This document shows, piece after piece, positions 1-5,053 of a stretch of 5,184 nt of DNA. The position numbers and the translations under genes are program-made. Numbering within the stretch: position 1 is the stretch's first letter; the number at the start of each line of letters is the position of its first letter. The stretch covers positions 1-5,184 of the forward strand of contig JACDAW010000140.1 of the NCBI GenBank assembly GCA_013695245.1, read 5' to 3'. The notes under the pieces are model-generated. The model made no database searches, was not told where the DNA came from, and worked only from the letters and a program-made list of their open reading frames with translations. Origin of the DNA: Pyrinomonadaceae bacterium (GTDB taxonomy: Bacteria; Acidobacteriota; Blastocatellia; Pyrinomonadales; Pyrinomonadaceae).

Positions 1-909
1 ATGCAGGTAGAGCGTAGAGTATGCGCTGTGCATCTCGTAATTCGCGCGGCGGTAAAGGTTGAGAGCCGAACGGTTCTCTTCGTCCACGAGCAGGCAGATC
101 GAGTTTGTGCGTTCGAGAAGATTGCGTCCGAGTTGAGAGAGGCAGCGCAGCCCATGACCTTTGCCGCGCTCATTCGGGTTTACATAGACGCCTTCGAGGT
201 AGATGACTTGAGACGTGTCGGCGATGCTCTCAGCTTTAAAAATCAATCGCCTGTTCTCCGTCAACACCCAGATGCGCCCGCGTTCGATGCGCCGTTGCAG
301 ACGCTCTCTGAAACCTGCCGCGTCAACCTGCAGAGGATCGATGCCGCTTTTTTCGGTGATCATCGCGGCGTTGACGAGCGCGATGCTTTTGAGATCGTCG
401 AGCATCGCCGGGCGCAGATTCGGATTGAATTCAAGAGCTTCGAGTGCCCGTCGCTGCTCAAACAAAAGTTCTCTTTGCAGCAGGCGCATGCGGCGGCCAT
501 TCGCGCCGTAATAGCGACTAAAAAGATCGATCTTCTCGCGTTCGCCGATGACGACGTGCGCTTGCGGGTAATCTTGCGTCAGGCGCGCGAAGGCGGCGAT
601 GGCCGATTTGTGACGCGTTTCAAAAATAACAGTGTGACCGATGAGCGCGACACCCTCCAAGTTTCCCGCCGCGTTCCGGCAGGCATAGAATTTTCCGCGG
701 TTCGCCGGGTTCATTAAACCGTTGTCGCGTACCAAGCCAGACAAAAAGACGGTGTGCGGCGGTCGGGCGGCGAGAAATTGCAGAACCTCTCGTTTCTGCT
801 CCTCGCCCCCGTCGTCGAGCGATTGCGTTTGCAGCAATGCGCTTGACGCTTCGACAGCGCGTGCTTCATCTGAGGTAGTCATTCTTCGTGTAGCTGCGAA
901 TGGTGACAT
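1..909 (-). CDS. GNAT-family N-acetyltransferase with N-terminal DUF4081-like domain (3' end cut by window edge)
   Basis: The frame stays open from ATG 909 to the left edge, so the stop lies outside the window. A stop codon directly precedes ATG 909. A second in-frame ATG at 882 is equally possible, since neither has a clear Shine-Dalgarno site. Numbered from the 882 start, 294 residues are visible. Residues about 30-135 (FLAARPPHTVFLSGL, then LEGVALIGHT) resemble the DUF4081 domain that precedes some GNAT domains. Residues about 155-294 are the GNAT fold: after GVYVNP, R239-G-K-G-H-G244 fits the RxxGxG acetyl-CoA pyrophosphate loop, and N270-R-S-A-L-N-L-Y277 fits the usual helix near the acyl site. 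The protein is probably cytoplasmic and transfers an acetyl group from acetyl-CoA to an amine; the substrate cannot be read from the sequence. The last residues, YSTLYLH, resemble the usual final strand, so few residues are probably missing. It starts 46 bp after the S8 remnant on the same strand. Family assignment is firm; the function is generic. Confidence 0.88.
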   Translation of the reverse strand, partial: MSPFAATRRMTTSDEARAVEASSALLQTQSLDDGGEEQKREVLQFLAARPPHTVFLSGLVRDNGLMNPANRGKFYACRNAAGNLEGVALIGHTVIFETRHKSAIAAFARLTQDYPQAHVVIGEREKIDLFSRYYGANGRRMRLLQRELLFEQRRALEALEFNPNLRPAMLDDLKSIALVNAAMITEKSGIDPLQVDAAGFRERLQRRIERGRIWVLTENRRLIFKAESIADTSQVIYLEGVYVNPNERGKGHGLRCLSQLGRNLLERTNSICLLVDEENRSALNLYRRANYEMHSAYSTLYLH

Positions 910-955
910 TTAAGTTCGACTCGTGATTTTGCCGTTCGATTCCCGCTCGCGCAAT

Positions 956-1662
956 CTATTGCATCTCGGCGGTTCGGTCGCCCTCGACCAAAACCTGCTG
1001 CGCTTGCACGACGTTGTCGCCAAGGACGATGCCATCGCCGACGAGACTCGAATCACCTAGCACGATGCCGTCGCCCAAGACAATACCGTCGCCGAGAACA
1101 ATGCCGTCACCGAGCATAATGCCATCGCCTAACACGATCCCGTCACCTAACACGATCCCCGTCCCGTATATTTTCTGATACTGCGTAATCAGGTTCGTGC
1201 CCTTTGCGTAGGTGTGATTGAGGAGAATGCCCTGCGCCCACGTGAAGGTTTGTCCGGCGACGGTTGACTGCGGCTTCGGTAGCGTTTTGCTGGTGAGAAG
1301 CGGCGCGCCGGTGCGAGTCGTTGAACGCAAATCCGTGCGCACTAATTTCGCCAGACGCACTGCACCTTCGACGTTGAGCGCGCCCGCGCCCTGCTCGAAC
1401 GTGTTGTAACCGGAAATTTGCTGCGCGGTGTACATCAAGATCATCTTCACCAAATTTGGCGTGAGCTTCGGGTTGGCTTGCAGCAAGAGCGCCGCCGTGC
1501 CGGAGACAACAGGTGCGGCCATCGAAGTGCCGCTCAAGCGCATTTTTGTTGCGCGTGAGCGGTTGTGCTCGTAAAGCGGAAATTGCCGAAACATAAGGCG
1601 GCGATTAGCGCTGCGCAGATGAGAAAGAAGACGGTGGTGGGGAAACGTCTAAGCTCAAGCAT
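956..1662 (-). pseudogene. S8 (subtilisin-like) secreted serine peptidase, internally deleted and frame-broken
   Basis: From ATG 1662, 12 nt after AAGGAG, a 42-codon frame encodes an ideal signal peptide: basic LELRR, a hydrophobic core (VFFLICAALIAALCF), and a TTAHA-QQK cleavage site. It stops at TGA 1536-1534. Protease sequence resumes in the frame offset by one base, from about 1543: RLSGTSMAAPVVSG holds the nucleophile serine (codon 1525-1523), followed by the usual helix (NPKLTPNLVKMIL), a linker, eight IVLGDG-type hexapeptides and a stop at 958-956. The propeptide, the catalytic Asp and His regions and the oxyanion Asn are absent, a loss of roughly two to three hundred codons compared with typical S8 enzymes. 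A gene caller would probably start at ATG 1594, but the first 17 residues from there are an out-of-frame reading of signal-peptide DNA, with no ribosome site. Proteolysis is impossible as encoded. This is most likely an internal-deletion pseudogene. An assembly collapse, or a recoded mini-protein, are the alternatives. Confidence 0.8.
1013..1156 (-). repeat. Eight tandem 18-nt units encoding the hexapeptide I-V-L-G-D-G
   Basis: The tail of the S8 remnant holds eight consecutive six-residue units. In protein order they are IVLGDG twice, IMLGDG, IVLGDG twice, IVLGDS, SLVGDG and IVLGDN. The period is exactly 18 nt. At DNA level the units are much less alike: the Leu position uses TTA, CTC, TTG, CTA and CTT in different copies. 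From memory, similar G-D-G-rich tails occur in S8 peptidases of Acidobacteriota. The regular aliphatic/Gly-Asp pattern suggests a beta-solenoid or a calcium-binding tail, which is inference only. Confidence 0.9.
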
Positions 1663-1674
1663 CTCGATTGAAAA

Positions 1675-1680
1675 CTCCTT
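1675..1680 (-). promoter_or_regulatory. Shine-Dalgarno site of the S8 remnant
   Basis: AAGGAG read on the minus strand lies 12 nt before ATG 1662. It decides that the original start was 1662, with the signal peptide, rather than the internal ATGs at 1594 or 1543, which lack any such site. The same motif-to-ATG spacing is seen at the plus-strand dehydrogenase gene. Confidence 0.65.
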
Positions 1681-1752
1681 CGGCTCGTAATCACAAATAA
1701 GTCTAACTAAACTTTCGGGGCGCGAAAGAATCGCACCGTATATGCAGCGTTG

Positions 1753-1781
1753 TTGGCAAGCATTGTGCCTCTTAGAATAAA
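1753..1781 (+). promoter_or_regulatory. Candidate sigma70-type promoter
   Basis: TTGGCA (1753-1758, five of six matches to TTGACA) is followed after 17 bp by AATAAA (1776-1781, four of six matches to TATAAT). Transcription would begin near 1788, about 30 nt before the small ORF at 1818. The -10 match is mediocre and the region is AT-rich, so chance is a real alternative. Confidence 0.25.
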
Positions 1782-1796
1782 AATCAGTTTAGCTTA

Positions 1797-1811
1797 TTTC
1801 CTTGAAGGAAA
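1797..1811. repeat. 15-bp perfect palindrome, possible operator
   Basis: TTTCCTT and AAGGAAA form perfect 7-bp arms around a single central G. The one-base centre makes an RNA hairpin of the full arms impossible, so if it matters it is more likely a DNA site for a dimeric regulator. It sits just downstream of the candidate promoter at 1753-1781, where a repressor could act, and its right arm overlaps the ribosome site of the small ORF. A site this short can occur by chance. Confidence 0.3.
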
Positions 1812-1817
1812 CGGCAG

Positions 1818-1943
1818 ATGCGAATCGGCCAGGCGCGCTCCGGGAATTTGTGGCGGTCAGTTTGGCGATCAAATGTCGTCAATTTGATGAAAAGCTTCAT
1901 GCGCTTGAGAATCACTCATCCGGCTAACGTTCCGGGAGTGTAA
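1818..1943 (+). CDS. Doubtful 41-residue small ORF, function unknown
   Basis: ATG 1818 lies 8 nt after AAGGA (1805-1809), a better ribosome site than several real genes in this window have, and a candidate promoter ends 36 bp upstream. The frame stops at TAA 1941-1943. The predicted peptide is basic and contains two Trp and four Met, with WRSVWRS and a stretch VVNLMKSFMRLRI that could form a short amphipathic helix. I recognise no family, there is no signal peptide, and codon use gives no clear support. It may be a chance ORF in intergenic DNA. Confidence 0.18.
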   Translation: MRIGQARSGNLWRSVWRSNVVNLMKSFMRLRITHPANVPGV

Positions 1944-2017
1944 AGTGTCGCCATCTAAGGCATGATGGATGAATGGGTCACGTCGCATGACAGTCGGTCG
2001 CGCTTCGTTGTAGTATC

Positions 2018-2046
2018 ATTACAAGGCGACTTTGAGAGTTTATAAA
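2018..2046 (+). promoter_or_regulatory. Candidate promoter for the rhomboid gene
   Basis: ATTACA (2018-2023, four of six to TTGACA), a 17-bp spacer, then TATAAA (2041-2046, five of six to TATAAT). Transcription would begin near 2053, leaving a leader of about 90 nt before the rhomboid start. It is the best-spaced pair in the 250 bp upstream of that gene, but it is supported only by consensus matching. Confidence 0.4.
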
Positions 2047-2144
2047 AAGTAAGCGCGAAGCGTGATGGTCGTTGCCGCCCGCAGTAAGTAGCAAGCGGGT
2101 TAGTCAAGCTTCGTTAAAGCGTCAAACCGGCTGCCGAAAAAGTT

Positions 2145-3485
2145 TTGTCGAAACAGGAACGAGGGGATTCAACTTACGAGGCGCGACCGAGCATGTGCCC
2201 TAACTGCGGCGCAATCATCGGCGCGGGCGAAAGTGTCTGCGGGCAATGCGGCGCGCCTGTGATGGGCGCAGTCGTATTGCCGCACCGCCCCATCAGAGAC
2301 GCCGAAGCGATGCGCTTCGCGCGCGCGATCCTCAAGCGCCCCGCCACTTTTACGATCCTCCTGCTCGTCGCCAACATTTTCGTTTTCCTGCTAATGACCT
2401 TCTCCGGCGGCACGGAGAATTACGAAACACTCCGACTCTTCGGCGCGAAATTTAATTCGCTGATTGAGCAAGGCGAGTGGTGGCGTTTTATCACGCCCGT
2501 TTTTATTCACATCAATTGGATTCACCTGCTCGCCAACATGTACGGGCTGTTTATCTTGGGGCCGTATGTTGAAAAGCTTTATGGCTCGGCGAAGTTTGTC
2601 GTCTTCTGGATCGTGGCAGGGATCGCGGGCGTTGCAGGAAGTTATTTCGCTGCCAAATACGGAATGCACGAAGGCTTCATGGGGCGCTTCCTGTTTCGCG
2701 GCGGCGACGGCCCCTCGGCGGGCGCTTCCGGCGCATTGTTCGGATTAATCGGCGTGCTCTTTGTCTTCGGCATCAAGTTTCGCCACGAACTCCCCGACGG
2801 CTTCAAACAAGCCTTCGGCACGGGGATGCTGCCGACGATTCTCATTAATCTCTTTATCGGCTACGCGCTTCCCTTTATTGATAACGCCGCGCATATCGGA
2901 GGCTTGCTGGCAGGCGCAGTGTTGGCTTTGTTCGTCGGCTACAAACGACCGCATGAGCGCGCCGGAGTAGCTTTCATCTGGCACTTGCTGCAAGCGTTGG
3001 CGATCCTGCTTGTCGTCGTCAGTTTCTTTTTCGTCGCACGCAATTACACGGGCGCGCCGCCCGCTTTGCCTGAAGATATAAACGCGGCCGCCGCGCGCGT
3101 TCTTGGCGGCAATGAGCGGGACGTGAGCGCATACTTTGAAGCGGCAAACGCGGGGCAGCAAGCGTTCGTGCAGGCTGTTAGCGGCAACGCGAGCGGGGCG
3201 CAAGCAGCGATTGAAAAACTCTCACAAGCGCCGCGTCTGGATGATAGAGCGGGCGAGTTAAGCGACGAACTGAAGAAGTTGATCGAAAGAGCGCGCGATT
3301 TATCTGCCGCCGAAAAGCCGTCGAACGCAAAAGCGCAACGGGCGCGCAACCAAACTCTAAATGAACTCGTTAGTGATTACAGCTTGTGGCAAGCGCGGCG
3401 GCTCGAATGGATTAAGACTAGCGGAAAGAAATACGGCATCGTGATTCAAGAACCGGCCGCGACGCCTCAAACAAGCGAGCGCTAA
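2145..3485 (+). CDS. Rhomboid-family intramembrane serine protease with N-terminal zinc ribbon
   Basis: This 446-residue membrane protein should cleave transmembrane segments of other proteins inside the lipid bilayer. Residues 18-35 form a zinc ribbon (CPNC, ten residues, CGQC). A membrane helix follows at about 68-85. The rhomboid core then shows W113-R114 of the first loop, H127-L-L-A-N131 (the HxxxN oxyanion motif), G193-A-S195-G with nucleophile Ser195, and His250 in NAAHIGG, so the Ser-His dyad is complete. A further helix spans about 278-298. Beyond it lies a soluble tail of about 145 residues, rich in Ala, Glu, Lys and Arg, with predicted helices and no family I recognise. The frame opens with TTG 2145, which has no ribosome site. 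ATG 2193 (residue 17), 11 nt after GAGG, is a serious alternative and would put the first zinc cysteine at position 2. Natural substrates are unknown. The family call is very secure; the exact start is not. Confidence 0.94.
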   Translation: MSKQERGDSTYEARPSMCPNCGAIIGAGESVCGQCGAPVMGAVVLPHRPIRDAEAMRFARAILKRPATFTILLLVANIFVFLLMTFSGGTENYETLRLFGAKFNSLIEQGEWWRFITPVFIHINWIHLLANMYGLFILGPYVEKLYGSAKFVVFWIVAGIAGVAGSYFAAKYGMHEGFMGRFLFRGGDGPSAGASGALFGLIGVLFVFGIKFRHELPDGFKQAFGTGMLPTILINLFIGYALPFIDNAAHIGGLLAGAVLALFVGYKRPHERAGVAFIWHLLQALAILLVVVSFFFVARNYTGAPPALPEDINAAAARVLGGNERDVSAYFEAANAGQQAFVQAVSGNASGAQAAIEKLSQAPRLDDRAGELSDELKKLIERARDLSAAEKPSNAKAQRARNQTLNELVSDYSLWQARRLEWIKTSGKKYGIVIQEPAATPQTSER

Positions 3486-3486
3486 A

Positions 3487-3504
3487 ATTCGATTCATTCG
3501 ATTC
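3487..3504. repeat. Two tandem copies of ATTCGATTC
   Basis: A 9-bp unit is repeated exactly, immediately after the rhomboid stop codon (3483-3485). The 132-bp gap 3486-3617 otherwise shows no strong hairpin-plus-T-run terminator and no convincing promoter for the next gene. The repeat may be trivial slippage. Confidence 0.4.
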
Positions 3505-3600
3505 GTTCCTGTGTGTCGTTTGCATGACGAGCTAAATCATCACACTAAAGTTTTTGCAAAGCGATTATCGTCGAAAATTCAACTCATAAAATTTGATCAG

Positions 3601-3605
3601 AGGAG
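3601..3605 (+). promoter_or_regulatory. Shine-Dalgarno site of the 3-hydroxyacyl-CoA dehydrogenase gene
   Basis: AGGAG lies 12 nt before ATG 3618, inside a purine-rich run (AGAGGAGAAGAAA). It supports 3618 as the start, which is also where the Rossmann-fold beta strand should begin. Confidence 0.7.
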
Positions 3606-3617
3606 AAGAAATCAAAG

Positions 3618-4511
3618 ATGGAGATTAGGAAAGTAGGAGTGCTCGGCTGCGGCTTGATGGGCGCAGGCATCGCGCAGACGGCCGCTACCGCTGGCTTTGA
3701 CACGGTTGTCCGCGAAGTTTCCGAAGAAGCATTGAAGAAGGGTTTAGCTGGCATCGAAAAATCGCTCGCCAAATTCGCCGAGAAGGGCACGATCACCGGA
3801 GAGCAGCAAACCGAGATTCGCGGAAGGCTTTCGAGCACGACTGATTTTGAGCCGCTTGCCGATTGCGACATTATCATCGAAGCGATCATCGAAAACCTTG
3901 AAGTGAAGCGCGAAACCTTCAAACGCCTTGACGAGCTTTGCAAGCCGGAAACAATTTTCGCCTCAAACACTTCGTCGCTTTCGATCACCGAGATGATGAC
4001 GAGCACCTCTTCTGATCGTCAACAACGCTTCATCGGCCTTCACTTCTTCAACCCCGTGCCTTTAATGAAGCTGGTCGAAGTCGTGCGCACGATTCTGACG
4101 AGCGATGAAGCTTATGAAGCGGGTGTAGAATTCGGAAGTCGGCTCGGCAAAACTCCGGTGCGCGCCGGAGACAAAACGGGATTCATCGTCAACCGTCTGC
4201 TCGTGCCCTACATGCTCGATGCCATTCGCGCTTTGGAAGAAGGCGTCGGTTCGATCACGGATATTGACAATGCGATGCGCTTGGGCTGCGGCTATCCGAT
4301 GGGGCCGTTTACGCTCGGCGATTTCGTCGGATTAGATACGACTTACTACATCGCTGAGATCATGTTCAACGAATTCCGCGAAAAGCGTTTCGCTCCGCCG
4401 CCGCTACTCAAACGCATGGTCTTGGCCGGACTCTACGGCCGCAAATCGGGTCGCGGCTTCTACGACTACACAGCTGATCCGAAGAATCCTGTGCCGATGA
4501 ATCTTGTGTAA
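3618..4511 (+). CDS. 3-hydroxyacyl-CoA dehydrogenase (3-hydroxybutyryl-CoA dehydrogenase type)
   Basis: The 297-residue cytoplasmic enzyme should interconvert 3-hydroxyacyl-CoA and 3-ketoacyl-CoA with NAD(H) or NADP(H), in beta-oxidation, butanoate or aromatic-acid degradation. The N-terminal Rossmann domain opens with V-G-V-L-G10-C-G12-L-M-G15-A-G, the dinucleotide loop. E33 stands at the end of the second strand, where Asp is usual. By alignment from memory with the human enzyme, the catalytic set is intact: S119 in SNTSSLS, H142 and E154 in HFFNPVPLMKLVEVV, and N192 in GFIVNRLLVPY. The C-terminal helical domain shows the typical LGCGYPMGPFTLGDFVGLD and GRKSGRGFYDY segments. Length matches the single-domain Hbd/PaaH/FadB2-like group, not the long FadB or FadJ fusions. 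No thiolase, crotonase or acyl-CoA dehydrogenase gene is visible nearby, so the pathway is not fixed. It is probably co-transcribed with the RidA-like gene 46 bp downstream. Symbols hbd, paaH and fadB2 all fit, so none is assigned. Confidence 0.95.
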   Translation: MEIRKVGVLGCGLMGAGIAQTAATAGFDTVVREVSEEALKKGLAGIEKSLAKFAEKGTITGEQQTEIRGRLSSTTDFEPLADCDIIIEAIIENLEVKRETFKRLDELCKPETIFASNTSSLSITEMMTSTSSDRQQRFIGLHFFNPVPLMKLVEVVRTILTSDEAYEAGVEFGSRLGKTPVRAGDKTGFIVNRLLVPYMLDAIRALEEGVGSITDIDNAMRLGCGYPMGPFTLGDFVGLDTTYYIAEIMFNEFREKRFAPPPLLKRMVLAGLYGRKSGRGFYDYTADPKNPVPMNLV

Positions 4512-4520
4512 AGTTCGGGG

Positions 4521-4546
4521 AATTTGAAACCTTACAATTTCAAATT
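4521..4546. repeat. AT-rich inverted repeat between the dehydrogenase and RidA-like genes
   Basis: AATTTGAAA (4521-4529) and TTTCAAATT (4538-4546) are perfect 9-bp arms separated by 8 nt. Each arm has only one G or C, so an RNA hairpin would be weak, and no T-run follows; a standard terminator is unlikely. The ribosome site GGAG (4549-4552) of the RidA-like gene begins 3 nt after the right arm. A regulator-binding site, or a weak structure affecting translation of the downstream gene, are both possible. Confidence 0.55.
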
Positions 4547-4557
4547 ACGGAGCAAGT

Positions 4558-4944
4558 ATGAAGGAACGACAGCGAATTTCTTCGGGCACGAAGTGGGAGC
4601 CTTTCGTCGGTTACTCGCGCGCCGTCAAAGTTGGTGATCGCATTTATGTATCGGGCACAACGGCGACTGATGAGCGTGGCGAGATTGTCGGCATCGGTGA
4701 CGCTTACGCGCAGACATTGCAGACCATCAGAAATATCGAGCGCGCGCTGCGGCACTTCGGCGCAGGATTGGAGACTGTCGTGCGAACGCGAATGTTTGTA
4801 ACGGACATTAGCCGCTGGGAAGAATACGGGCGGGCGCATGGCGAACTCTTCGGCGAAGTGCGCCCCGCCACATCAATGATTGAGGTGAAGAATTTGATTG
4901 ACCGAGCGATGCTCGTCGAGATTGAAGCTGACGCCGAGCTATAA
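4558..4944 (+). CDS. RidA/YjgF/YER057c/UK114-family protein lacking the canonical catalytic arginine
   Basis: The 128-residue protein has the size and fold signature of the Rid family, usually a cytoplasmic trimer with active sites at subunit interfaces. Visible family segments are R-I-Y-V-S-G-T-T at 28-35, Y-A-Q-T-L-Q-T-I-R-N-I at 50-60, V-V-R-T-R-M-F-V-T-D at 74-83, and R102-P-A-T-S-M-I-E-V into L-V-E121-I-E-A. Canonical RidA removes reactive enamine/imine intermediates such as 2-aminoacrylate, using an Arg (E. coli Arg105). Aligning the following V-E-V strand by eye puts Thr105 at that place here, while the Glu (E. coli Glu120) is kept as E121. This points to a divergent Rid subgroup that may not be an imine deaminase. 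The start is ATG 4558, 5 nt after GGAG. It lies 46 bp after the dehydrogenase, so an operon is plausible. The actual substrate is unknown, and the symbol ridA is withheld because of the missing Arg. Confidence 0.92.
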   Translation: MKERQRISSGTKWEPFVGYSRAVKVGDRIYVSGTTATDERGEIVGIGDAYAQTLQTIRNIERALRHFGAGLETVVRTRMFVTDISRWEEYGRAHGELFGEVRPATSMIEVKNLIDRAMLVEIEADAEL

Positions 4945-4970
4945 ACGAACTGTAATCTTTAATCCGCCGC

Positions 4971-4999
4971 TTGCCGCTCGTTTCCCCTTCACCTATACT
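4971..4999 (+). promoter_or_regulatory. Sigma70-type promoter upstream of ribH
   Basis: TTGCCG (4971-4976), a spacer of exactly 17 bp, and TATACT (4994-4999) match TTGACA and TATAAT at four and five of six positions. Transcription would begin near 5006, giving a leader of about 48 nt before GTG 5054. That is too short for an FMN riboswitch. This is the best promoter match in the window and suggests that ribH begins its own transcript. Confidence 0.6.
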
Positions 5000-5053
5000 G
5001 CCCGTCGAGCGTTGATTATCTTCACGCTGGCTTGGAGTTAGTAAAAAGCAATC

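Larger units (their letters stand above)
1663..2144. other. Divergent intergenic region between the S8 remnant and the rhomboid gene
   Basis: This is about 480 bp without a convincing protein gene. It holds the ribosome site of the S8 remnant, a 15-bp palindrome (1797-1811), two candidate plus-strand sigma70-like promoters (1753-1781 and 2018-2046), and a 41-codon ORF with a good ribosome site (1818-1943). I found no believable minus-strand promoter for the S8 remnant, no GC-rich hairpin with a T-run, and no recognisable structured RNA. The stretch is visibly more AT-rich than the flanking genes. Confidence 0.6.

Noticed and set aside
1..717. 238-codon open frame on the plus strand
   Set aside because: It lies antisense to a clear DUF4081/GNAT protein with acetyl-CoA motifs. 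The plus-strand translation shows no family features and has low-information Arg/Ala-rich composition.
722..913. 63-codon plus-strand frame
   Set aside because: It overlaps the 5' end of the minus-strand GNAT gene and has no ribosome site or recognisable motif.
1013..1156. The 18-nt periodic repeat as a CRISPR array or DNA satellite
   Set aside because: The units are contiguous without spacers, differ at third codon positions and encode a regular hexapeptide, so they are protein-coding repeats.
956..1594. An intact 212-residue protein beginning at ATG 1594
   Set aside because: Its first 17 residues are a shifted reading of signal-peptide DNA that begins at 1662 with a good ribosome site; ATG 1594 has none.
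1887..1900. ATGAA-AAGC-TTCAT hairpin in the intergenic region
   Set aside because: A five-pair AT-rich stem without a T-run is expected by chance in this length of sequence.
2745..3203. 152-codon minus-strand frame inside the rhomboid gene
   Set aside because: It is antisense to membrane and catalytic segments of a confident protease. Its composition reflects complementary codons.
3486..3617. A terminator or promoter between the rhomboid and dehydrogenase genes
   Set aside because: Only short 4-5 bp inverted matches and partial hexamers were found. TAAAAT at 3587-3592 has no acceptable -35 partner and would start transcription at the ribosome site.
3584..4006. 140-codon minus-strand frame over the start of the dehydrogenase gene
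   Set aside because: It is a Ser-rich shadow of the Rossmann-domain codons, with no motif and no plausible start signal.
4540..4839. 99-codon minus-strand frame over the RidA-like gene
   Set aside because: It is antisense to a well-supported Rid-family gene and has no recognisable features.
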